Assembly (NCBI GenBank): GCA_013695405.1
Contig: JACDAO010000096.1
Location: 1 to 5,468, forward strand
Direction: 5' to 3'
DNA length: 5,468 nucleotides
From: Acidobacteriota bacterium
Lineage (GTDB): Bacteria > Acidobacteriota > Vicinamibacteria > Vicinamibacterales > Vicinamibacteraceae
Shown here: one piece after another, positions 1 to 5,468 of the stretch
Position numbering within the stretch: the stretch's first letter is position 1
Layout: each line of letters opens with the position of its first letter
The notes under the pieces: generated by a model
What the model was told of the DNA's origin: nothing
The model's database searches: none
Seen by the model: only the letters and a program-made list of their open reading frames with translations
Program-made: the position numbers and the translations under genes

Positions 1-325
1 GCCCCGAGGGGTCGTTCACGCCCCGCTGCAGGTGCATCTGCCTGACCCAGCCGGCGGCACTTGCCGGCGGGAACAATCAGCGCCAGCAGTGGCCCGGCTG
101 TAAGCTTTCGCCGCGAACGCGGGTTCAGGTAAGCAGACAACAACCCCGCGCCGCACACTCGTAGCCCGCCCGGGGAACGTCGCCGCGCGCCGCCTGACCG
201 GCGCCGCGTGCATCGAGACCAACCGCACGTCCACGACGAGCCGGCGGCCATCTCGACCGGGACTTCCGGTCTCATCCCCTGGTCGATCCGAGTGGTCGTC
301 CTGGCCCGCGCAACGTCAGCCCGGG
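1..325. other. Left-edge region with no recognisable gene
   Basis: I see no reading frame here with convincing protein-like composition. The open frames on both strands are short and rich in Arg, Ala and Pro, as expected from chance frames in GC-rich DNA. The only local structure is a small hairpin with GCCGGC arms at 50-55 and 63-68 around a 7-nt loop; it has no T-tract, so it is not a convincing terminator. If the recombinase to the right belongs to an integrated element, this stretch is probably element interior or degraded cargo, which is inference. Confidence 0.4.
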
Positions 326-550
326 CTATCCCCCAGCCAGCGCCCAAGCGGCCCTGGCACAGATCGGTTCAACGAGCCGGACCATCACGCGCTCGATGGT
401 GGTCTCGTTCTCGTTCCCGTCAAGGCGCCTCGCTGACGCTCGGCCCGCGCCGCTGGCGCGGCTCCGGCCTTTGACGGGAGCCTCGATCGAGCCGAAGACC
501 GGCAACTGCGTGATGGCCCGGGACAGGTCCGCGCCCTCGTATCGCGCCGG
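326..550 (-). pseudogene. Possible remnant of a minus-strand gene, interrupted by a palindromic element
   Basis: Read on the minus strand from 550 to the TAG at 328-326, this frame is open for 74 codons after an upstream in-frame TGA (553-551) and has no ATG. The translation looks protein-like: it begins PARYEGADLSRAITQLPVF and later contains NENETTIERVMVRLVEPIC. Third codon positions are mostly G or C. The middle (about G-R-S-R-A-S-G-A-G-R-A-S-A-R-R) is low complexity and coincides exactly with the 415-479 palindrome, as if an in-frame insertion had split an older coding sequence. I do not recognise the family. It could be a decayed gene or a chance open frame; open frames of this length are common in such GC-rich DNA, so confidence is low. 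Confidence 0.28.
415..479. repeat. 65-bp palindromic mini-element (REP/MITE-like inverted repeat)
   Basis: The outer arms are TCCCGTCAAGG at 415-425 and CCTTTGACGGGA at 468-479; they are inverted complements with one extra A in the right arm. The interior holds a second, perfect 7-bp stem, CCGCGCC at 445-451 and GGCGCGG at 455-461, around a GCT loop. The whole unit can fold into a nested hairpin or cruciform and is more GC-rich than its flanks. No clear target-site duplication is visible. It reads through without a stop on the minus strand. It could be a REP-like dispersed palindrome, a miniature transposable element, a protein-binding site or a transcriptional attenuator. The palindrome itself is directly visible; its nature is inference. 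Confidence 0.6.
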
Positions 551-573
551 TCACGTCAGGACGAACCACCACC

Positions 574-759
574 ATGGACGACCTGGTCGAACGGGACGAC
601 GCGCGAGAAGTGCTGCCGATTCCGCGTTGCCGCCAGCTGCTGGGCGACGAAGCCATCGGCCTCACCGGCGCTGACATCGACGTGATTCGCCGCCACGCGC
701 ATGTGTTGGCCCACACGCTGCTGGAGGTCTTCCTGCAGCAGCAGACCGACCGCGAGTGA
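574..759 (+). CDS. Small unknown protein upstream of the serine recombinase (61 aa)
   Basis: This short gene has coding-like third-position GC and a protein-like translation: an acidic N-terminus (MDDLVERDDARE), a short P-x-P-R-C-R-Q-L-L segment, then an amphipathic, probably helical C-terminal half (about residues 30-58, containing GADIDVIRRHAHVLAHTLLE). A weak ribosome-binding site AGGA (558-561) lies 12 nt before the ATG. It ends TGA at 757-759, only 4 nt before the ATG chosen for the recombinase, so the two are probably co-transcribed and translationally coupled. I do not recognise a family, and no helix-turn-helix is obvious. Given its position it could be a recombination directionality factor, a regulator of the recombinase or a small accessory DNA-binding protein; all three are inference from context. 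The alternative is a chance frame. Confidence 0.6.
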   Translation: MDDLVERDDAREVLPIPRCRQLLGDEAIGLTGADIDVIRRHAHVLAHTLLEVFLQQQTDRE

Positions 760-763
760 GCCG

Positions 764-2338
764 ATGCCGGCCCCCACAAACGCCTTGAAGCCGCTCGGCG
801 ACGGGACTACGCTGCGGGTTATGCCCGGCGCCGTTGTCTACATCCGCGTCAGCACGAAGGAGCAGACAGAGAACCTGAGCCTGTCGACCCAGCTCCGGGC
901 CTGTGAGGAGTACTGCCGTCGCGAAGGGCTCGAGCTACTCGAGCGCTTCAAGGAAGAGGGCGAGAGCGCGAAGACTGCGGACCGCACCGAACTGCAACGG
1001 CTCCTGACGTTCTGCCGCACGAACAAGGGGCGCGTGCACTTCGTGGTCGTGTTCAACCTGACGCGCTTCGCACGCGACAAGTACGACCACTTCGCACTGC
1101 GCTCGCACCTGCAATCCCTGGGCATCTCGCTTCGGTCCGCGACGGAGCCCATCGACGATACCTCCACCGGCAAGTTGATGGAGGGCGTGCTGGCGGCCTT
1201 CGCGCAGTTCGACAACGACGTTCGCTCGGACCGCACGCGGGCCGGCATGAAGGCCGCGCTCGAACTCGGACGCTGGGTGTTCCTCGCCCCACTCGGGTAC
1301 ATGAACGCGCCGCGCGCCATGGGCAGAAGTCTGATCCCCGACCCGGAACGCGCGCCGCTGGTGCGCCGGGCCTTCGAGGAGTACGCGACCGGCCGGTTCA
1401 CGAAGCAGCAGTTGCTTCACCAGGCGACAGCCTGGGGACTGCGGAACCGGCGCGGCCAGCCTCTCAGTTCGCAGGCGATCGGCATGCTCCTGCGCAACCA
1501 GCTCTACGCCGGCATCGTTGACGTGGCCGAATACGGGGTGCGCGGCAGACGCGGCGACTTCGAGCCGCTGATCAGCGAAGACACGTTCTACCGCGTGCAG
1601 GCGGTGTTGTCGGGCCGCACGCCGAGCACGGTGCCGCAGTTGCAGAGGCACCCGGACTTCCCGCTCCGCGGCTTCGTGCGCTGCGAGTCGTGCGGCCGTG
1701 GACTCACCGGCAGCTGGTCGAAGGGCCGGAGCAGCTACTACGCCTACTACCACTGCCGTCCAGGCTGTCGCGGCGTCAACGTGACGAAGGCGAAGCTCGA
1801 AACGTTGTTCGAGGAGGAACTCGCGCGCCTGCAACCGAGTGCTGGCTACATGCGGCTGCTGAAGGAGTCGGTCCTGCAGGTATGGAAGGCGCGCAAGGAG
1901 TCCGCCCGCGCCGACCTCGCGGACGCTGAGCGCCGGGCGCAAGCGATCCAGAAAAAGCTCGATCGGCTCGACGAGGCGTTCCTGTTCGAGCGCTCAATCG
2001 ACATCGACGTCTACGACCGGCACGCGGAGAAGCTGCGCGAGGAGCTCACGCTGCTCCGCATGGACCGGCACGCCACGGAGCTCGACGAACTCGACGTCGA
2101 GGGCATCCTGGCGTTCGCCGAGCGTGTCCTGCCGCGTGCCGCGGACCTCTGGGTGCAGGCCTCGCTGGAGCAGCGCCAGCGGTTCCAGCAGCTGTTCTTT
2201 CCTGAGGGAATGGCGTTCGATGGCCACGGCTTCGTTGGAACCGCCGTAACCGCACCGGCTTTTTACTACTTGCAGCCGATTGAGGGGTGTAATGAAAGGT
2301 TGGTGGACCTGACCGGGATCGAACCGGTGACCTCCTGA
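764..2338 (+). CDS. Large serine recombinase (site-specific integrase), 524 aa
   Basis: The protein matches the large serine recombinase family, which cuts and rejoins DNA at att sites through a 5'-phosphoserine intermediate. The resolvase-type catalytic domain spans about residues 23-160: YIRVS with the predicted nucleophile Ser30, LTRFARD with Arg101 and Arg104, and the E-helix start FAQFDNDVRSDRTR, where Asp156 stands in for the usual Glu beside Arg157. The recombinase DNA-binding domain covers about 175-285, followed by a zinc ribbon with Cys307, Cys310, Cys331 and Cys335, then a charged coiled coil at about 370-435 of the kind that controls synapsis. The length is typical for the family. 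The ATG at 764 was chosen because it lies 4 nt after the upstream stop with a weak GAGTGAG before it; the ATG at 821 would place the serine at residue 11, closer to typical family starts, and remains possible. The last 12 residues, LVDLTGIEPVTS, and the stop are antisense tRNA-Ala sequence, so the gene sits at a probable att junction. No frameshift is visible, so it appears intact. Confidence 0.93.
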   Translation: MPAPTNALKPLGDGTTLRVMPGAVVYIRVSTKEQTENLSLSTQLRACEEYCRREGLELLERFKEEGESAKTADRTELQRLLTFCRTNKGRVHFVVVFNLTRFARDKYDHFALRSHLQSLGISLRSATEPIDDTSTGKLMEGVLAAFAQFDNDVRSDRTRAGMKAALELGRWVFLAPLGYMNAPRAMGRSLIPDPERAPLVRRAFEEYATGRFTKQQLLHQATAWGLRNRRGQPLSSQAIGMLLRNQLYAGIVDVAEYGVRGRRGDFEPLISEDTFYRVQAVLSGRTPSTVPQLQRHPDFPLRGFVRCESCGRGLTGSWSKGRSSYYAYYHCRPGCRGVNVTKAKLETLFEEELARLQPSAGYMRLLKESVLQVWKARKESARADLADAERRAQAIQKKLDRLDEAFLFERSIDIDVYDRHAEKLREELTLLRMDRHATELDELDVEGILAFAERVLPRAADLWVQASLEQRQRFQQLFFPEGMAFDGHGFVGTAVTAPAFYYLQPIEGCNERLVDLTGIEPVTS

Positions 2339-2376
2339 ATGCCATTCAGGCGCGCTCCCAGCTGCGCTACAGGCCC
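2301..2376 (-). tRNA. tRNA-Ala (anticodon GGC)
   Basis: The minus strand folds into a full 76-nt cloverleaf: acceptor GGGCCTG/CAGGTCC, D-arm GCGC/GCGC, anticodon arm CCTGA-ATGGCAT-TCAGG, 5-nt variable loop AGGTC, T-arm ACCGG-TTCGATC-CCGGT, discriminator A and an encoded CCA (2303-2301). The anticodon is GGC, reading GCC and GCU alanine codons. The third acceptor pair is G3:U70, the known alanyl-tRNA synthetase identity element. Its 3' portion overlaps the 3' end of the oppositely oriented recombinase gene by 38 nt (2301-2338). The 3' half of the tRNA is the likely integration site of the element that carries the recombinase. Confidence 0.97.
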
Positions 2377-2914
2377 ACGCAAAGACTTCGAAGTATACCG
2401 CACTCCGCGGCCGGAGCGAGCGCCCGCCAAGGCCGCCAGACGGGTTGGAGACCCCGCGCAGTACGGATCGGCCCCCGCCGCGGATCGCCGCGCCGCCCCC
2501 GGTGCCCATGGCCGAGCTGTCGTGCCTCGCAGCAACATTGCGACACACTCTGCATTGCTGATGTACACAGTCGAATGACGCCGAGCTTGCCCTTCGGAAT
2601 CGAGCGCGAGCGCATCACCAGCCGGCGCCATCACCGAACGACCCGACGCCTGCCCGCGGCGGCAAGGAGGGCGGCGCCGATACCCGGTCGGCCGCGTCGA
2701 CGGCCAAGGGCTCCTAGACCACGCCGGCAGCTCGGCAGCTGCGGGATAACCGCCGTCGCGATCGCGTTCCGATCAACAATCTGCCGCGCGGCACCCTGCC
2801 TGCGGCCGCGTTGGCGTCGATGGCCAGAGTACTCGAGTCGGCGCGTGGCTTGCAGGGGCCGGGAACGCGCCAAAAAGTCGGTAGCATAGCCGGGGCATGC
2901 CTGCTGGCGCGCCC
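2377..2914. other. Intergenic region between tRNA-Ala and the propeller gene
   Basis: No convincing gene is present. The open frames that cross it on both strands have Arg/Pro/Ala-rich, low-information translations. It contains the tRNA promoter at its left end, a somewhat more AT-rich patch around 2530-2600, and an 8-bp tandem duplication CGGCAGCT at 2725-2740. The right end should hold the promoter of the propeller gene. A TAGCAT hexamer at 2882-2887 is a possible -10 box, but no acceptable -35 lies 16-18 nt upstream. Confidence 0.45.
2392..2420 (-). promoter_or_regulatory. Promoter of tRNA-Ala
   Basis: On the minus strand a TATACT box (complement of 2392-2397) lies 15 nt upstream of the tRNA 5' end at 2376, close to the sigma-70 -10 consensus TATAAT and at the right distance for a leader of about 8 nt. 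At a 17-nt spacing the -35 position reads CTCGCT (2420-2415), a poor match to TTGACA. The -10 assignment is reasonably firm and the -35 is weak. Confidence 0.55.
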
Positions 2915-2922
2915 GGGGGAGA
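2915..2922 (+). promoter_or_regulatory. Ribosome-binding site of the propeller gene
   Basis: GGGGGAGA lies 4 nt before the ATG at 2927, a purine-rich Shine-Dalgarno sequence at nearly normal spacing. It decides the start: an in-frame ATG at 2897 has no such site and would put ten extra residues ahead of an otherwise standard signal peptide. Confidence 0.6.
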
Positions 2923-2926
2923 CACC

Positions 2927-5468
2927 ATGCGAAGAGCGGGAGCAGTCTGGGGTGGAGTGGCCGGCGTGACATGCCTCTTGGTCAGTGGGCCTGCCCTCGC
3001 GCAGGTGACCGAGCGCGTCAGCGTCGCGGCCAATGGCAGTCAAGCGGTCGGAGGCAGGTACTCGCCACGACCGTCGGTCAGCGGAGACGGCACCACGGTG
3101 GCCTTCGAGAGCCCGCTGGCGACGCTGGTGCCCAACGACACAAACAATTTTGCCGATGTGTTCATCTCGTCCGGCGGGGTGGTGTCGCGGATCCTGGGCC
3201 CCGGCGGGGTTCAGCCCAACTGCGGCTCGCAGCGCGCATCGGTTTCGGCCGACGGCCGCTATGTGACGTTCGACAGCTGCGCCAACAACCTCGTGGCCGG
3301 CGACACCAACAACGTCAACGACGTGTTCCGCTACGACACGATCGGCGGCGCGCTGGTCCGCGTCTCAGTCGCAACCGACGGGTCGCAGGGAGTGGGGCCG
3401 AGCTTCTCCAGCGCGATCAGCTCGAACGGGCAGTACGTCGCCTTCCTGAGCAGCTCCACCAACCTGGTCGCCGGCGCTTCCGGCACGCAGGTCTACTTGC
3501 GTGACGTGACCAACGGCACCACCTTCCTGGTCTCGCGCGCCAGCGGCGTCAGCGGCGTCTCCGCCAATGTCGGGTCGACGACGCGGCCGGCGGTGGCCAA
3601 CAACGGCGATGTCGCCTTCGCGACGCAGGCCAGCAATCTCGTCGCCGGCGACACCAACGCCGCGATCGACGTGTTCGTCCGCACCTTCGCCACCAGTGCC
3701 ACCACCCGCGTGAGCCTGTCCGAGGCCAGCGCGCAGCTGACCGGCGCCTCGAACCGTCCCGGCATCACCGACGATGGTCGGCTGGTGGTGTTCGAGTCGA
3801 CCGCCGCCGGCGTGGCGAGCGACACCAATGCCCTCTCGGACGTCTACCTCCGTGACCTGACCGCGGGCACCACCGTGCTGATCTCGCGCACGCCGGCCGG
3901 CAACGGCGGCAACGGCAACAGCGCCGACGCGTCGATCAGTCCCTCGGGCAGCTTCGTGGCGTTCTCGTCGCAAGCGGCCGATCTCGCCGGCTCGTTCGAC
4001 TCGGTCCTCGACATCTTCCGCGCGACCTTGACCGCCTCGGGCCCGACCTTCACGCCGTCGACGATCACCAAGATCACCAACAGCCTCTCGACCGCGTCCG
4101 GCAATTCGACCTCCGCGGACGTGGCCGACGCCGGACGCGTGGTGTACGCCTCCGACGAGCCGAACCTGGTCGCCGGCGACGTCAACGGCGACACCGATGT
4201 CTTTGCCAGCGACGGCGCGCAAGGCCCGGTGCGGCTGACCCGGCCGGCTGCCGGCCTCGGCGAGAGCTACTCGGGCACCAGTCTCCGTCCGCAGCCCAGC
4301 TACGACGGCACCATCGTCGCCTTCCTGTCCTCGACGACCAATCTGGTGCCTGGCGACGTCAACGGCACGGTTGACGTGTTCGTGCGCAATCGCGTCAGCG
4401 GCGCGACCGATCGCCTGCCGGTGCCGGTCGGCTCCGAGACGATCGACGCCGACTGGCTGAGCATCAGCCACGACGGCCGCTTCATCGCCTACAGCCGCGG
4501 CGCGGCGTTTCTGTACGATCGCTTCAACGGCACGACCACGGTGGTCAGCGTGGCGAGCGCTGGTGGCGCCACGGCGAACGCTGCACAGCCGCGCGTCAGC
4601 GCCGGCGGCCGGTACGTCGCCTACGTCACCGCGGCGGCCTTCGACGCGGCTGACACCAACACCGTCGCCGACGTCTATCTCTACGATCGCATCGCCGGCA
4701 CCAGCGCGTGGGTCAGCAAGACCAGCGTGAACGGACCGGCCAGTGGCGTCTCGATCACGCCAGTCGTCAGCGCCGACGGCCGCACGGTCGTGTTTGCCTC
4801 GTCGGCGGCCAACCTGGTCGCCGGTGACACCAACAACCGCCAGGACATCTTCGTGCGCGACCTGGTGGCCAACACCACCACCCGCGTCAGCACCAACGTC
4901 GACACGGCGCCGGCTGGCACCGAGGCGCGCGATCCCTTCCTGAGCGCCGACGGCAACTACGTGACCTACCTGCTGTCCAGCAACGTGCTGACCACCGAGG
5001 CGTCGGCGGCATCGGACGTGTACGTGGTCCGGCGTGACGGCACCGCGCTGCGGGGTCCGCTCAACGGCGCCACCGAAGGCACCGCCCCCGCCCAGGGCTC
5101 GTACGACCCGACCGTGAGCATGTTCGGGCGCTACCTGTCGTACCGCTCCTACGCCAGCGATCTCGTCGCCGGCGACACCAATGCCGCTGCCGACGCGTTC
5201 GCCCGCCAGATCCTCGGCGCGACGCCAACTACGCCATTGTTCGGCCCAGCGCAGCGCACCAGCCTGAGTGGCGGCGGGGCGCAGGCGACCGGCGGCACGG
5301 GCGCCGACACCGAGAACCCCGAGATCAGCGGCAACGGCTCGGCGGTCGCGTTCCAGTCCGGGTTCTCCAACCTGGTCGCCAACGACACCAACTTCATTGT
5401 CGACGCGTTCATCCGCACCGGCATCTTCCCTGCTGGCGAGTGCACCTTCATCGAGGCGTCGCTGCCGG
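2927..5468 (+). CDS. Exported PD40/TolB-like beta-propeller repeat protein (3' end beyond the window)
   Basis: The frame is open from ATG 2927 to the window edge, at least 847 codons, with strong third-position GC. The N-terminus is a Sec signal peptide: MRRAG, a hydrophobic stretch to about residue 21, and a probable cleavage site after PALA (Ala25). No lipobox is visible, so the product is probably periplasmic or secreted. The rest is 14 degenerate repeats starting near residues 52, 107, 165, 224, 281, 338, 399, 457, 514, 558, 615, 673, 731 and 801. Each has S-x-D-G-R-Y-V-A-F-x-S, usually N-L-V-A-G-D-T-N-x-x-x-D-V-F-V-R-D, then often G-T-T-x-R-V-S. This pattern is that of PD40/TolB-type propeller blades. 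Fourteen blades would suit two seven-bladed propellers (inference). Cys99 and Cys118 could form a disulfide. After the last repeat come residues G-E-C-T-F-I-E-A-S-L-P, perhaps the start of a C-terminal domain. The substrate or partner is unknown; it may bind a polymer or protein at the cell surface. Confidence 0.9.
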   Translation, partial: MRRAGAVWGGVAGVTCLLVSGPALAQVTERVSVAANGSQAVGGRYSPRPSVSGDGTTVAFESPLATLVPNDTNNFADVFISSGGVVSRILGPGGVQPNCGSQRASVSADGRYVTFDSCANNLVAGDTNNVNDVFRYDTIGGALVRVSVATDGSQGVGPSFSSAISSNGQYVAFLSSSTNLVAGASGTQVYLRDVTNGTTFLVSRASGVSGVSANVGSTTRPAVANNGDVAFATQASNLVAGDTNAAIDVFVRTFATSATTRVSLSEASAQLTGASNRPGITDDGRLVVFESTAAGVASDTNALSDVYLRDLTAGTTVLISRTPAGNGGNGNSADASISPSGSFVAFSSQAADLAGSFDSVLDIFRATLTASGPTFTPSTITKITNSLSTASGNSTSADVADAGRVVYASDEPNLVAGDVNGDTDVFASDGAQGPVRLTRPAAGLGESYSGTSLRPQPSYDGTIVAFLSSTTNLVPGDVNGTVDVFVRNRVSGATDRLPVPVGSETIDADWLSISHDGRFIAYSRGAAFLYDRFNGTTTVVSVASAGGATANAAQPRVSAGGRYVAYVTAAAFDAADTNTVADVYLYDRIAGTSAWVSKTSVNGPASGVSITPVVSADGRTVVFASSAANLVAGDTNNRQDIFVRDLVANTTTRVSTNVDTAPAGTEARDPFLSADGNYVTYLLSSNVLTTEASAASDVYVVRRDGTALRGPLNGATEGTAPAQGSYDPTVSMFGRYLSYRSYASDLVAGDTNAAADAFARQILGATPTTPLFGPAQRTSLSGGGAQATGGTGADTENPEISGNGSAVAFQSGFSNLVANDTNFIVDAFIRTGIFPAGECTFIEASLP
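3080..5420 (+). repeat. Tandem degenerate ~170-bp coding repeats (14 propeller blades)
   Basis: Fourteen blade-coding units of about 165-210 bp, with one shorter (about 132 bp), follow one another in frame. The most conserved DNA segment encodes N-L-V-A-G-D-T-N and recurs with few changes at 3287-3310, 3635-3658, 4163-4186, 4811-4834, 5159-5182 and 5369-5392. Units 1, 8 and 10 carry a more diverged version. Unit 9 (from about 4466) lacks this segment, and the gap to unit 10 is only 44 residues; the step from unit 13 to unit 14 is stretched to 70 residues. The divergence among units suggests old duplication, not recent expansion. Confidence 0.8.

Noticed and set aside
50..68. GCCGGC hairpin with a 7-nt loop
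   Set aside because: Six-base GC-only arms are frequent by chance in this base composition; there is no T-tract and no adjoining gene end.
935..1942. A 335-codon minus-strand open frame opposite the recombinase
   Set aside because: The plus strand encodes a recombinase with all catalytic and zinc-binding motifs; the antisense translation is low-information and Ala/Arg/Val-rich.
2243..2264. Terminator-like GCCG/CGGC stem followed by five T on the plus strand
   Set aside because: The stem is only 4 bp with a 9-nt loop and lies inside the recombinase coding sequence about 75 nt before its stop, so it is too weak to call a terminator.
1..2300. Second copy of the tRNA-Ala 3' segment that would mark the other end of an element
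   Set aside because: I scanned by eye for the GGTGGACCTGACC and GATCGAACCGG segments and found no convincing copy, so any distal junction lies outside the window.
2575..2889. A 104-codon plus-strand open frame between the tRNA and the propeller gene
   Set aside because: The translation is Arg/Pro/Ala-rich without recognisable motifs, has no ribosome-binding site, and overlaps the expected promoter region of the next gene.
3365..4471. A 368-codon minus-strand open frame opposite the propeller gene
   Set aside because: It is the antisense shadow of the repeat gene. Its His/Gly/Ala/Arg/Val-rich translation follows the periodic plus-strand repeats and has no family features.
3080..5420. Periodic repeats as a possible CRISPR array
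   Set aside because: The repeats are degenerate, about 170 bp long and in frame within one coding sequence; they encode propeller blades and have no short identical repeats with unique spacers.

Overview
The window is uniformly GC-rich, and the real reading frames carry G or C at most third codon positions. A large exported beta-propeller protein of the PD40/TolB type next to a serine recombinase at a tRNA gene would fit a soil-type Acidobacteriota (Vicinamibacteria-like) or a similar high-GC bacterium. That taxonomic guess is inference; no sequence search was possible.

Layout: (1) Positions 1-573 hold no confident gene. They contain a short minus-strand open frame with coding-like composition (326-550), probably a gene remnant, and inside it a striking 65-bp palindromic element (415-479). 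(2) Positions 574-2338 hold a two-gene plus-strand unit: a 61-residue unknown protein, then, 4 nt after its stop, a large serine recombinase with catalytic domain, DNA-binding recombinase domain, zinc ribbon and coiled coil. (3) Positions 2301-2376 on the minus strand encode a complete tRNA-Ala(GGC) with encoded CCA and the G3:U70 alanine identity pair. The recombinase gene runs 38 nt into the tRNA from the 3' side, so its last 12 residues and stop codon are antisense tRNA sequence. This is the arrangement expected at the integrase-proximal junction of an element integrated in a tRNA gene; the element would extend to the left. (4) Positions 2377-2914 are intergenic apart from the tRNA promoter. 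(5) From 2927 to the end of the window runs one uninterrupted plus-strand frame of at least 847 codons with no stop in the window. It has a signal peptide followed by 14 degenerate repeats of about 57 residues, built around S-x-D-G-R-Y-V-A-F and N-L-V-A-G-D-T-N-x-x-x-D-V-F motifs.

The recombinase, its small partner and the tRNA make up one functional unit (site-specific integration at tRNA-Ala). The propeller gene lies on the chromosomal side of the tRNA and is probably unrelated host sequence. The points most worth a second look are the recombinase/tRNA overlap, the small upstream protein as a possible recombination or regulatory partner, the palindromic mini-element, and the 14-repeat propeller with Asp/Asn-rich, possibly metal-binding loops.
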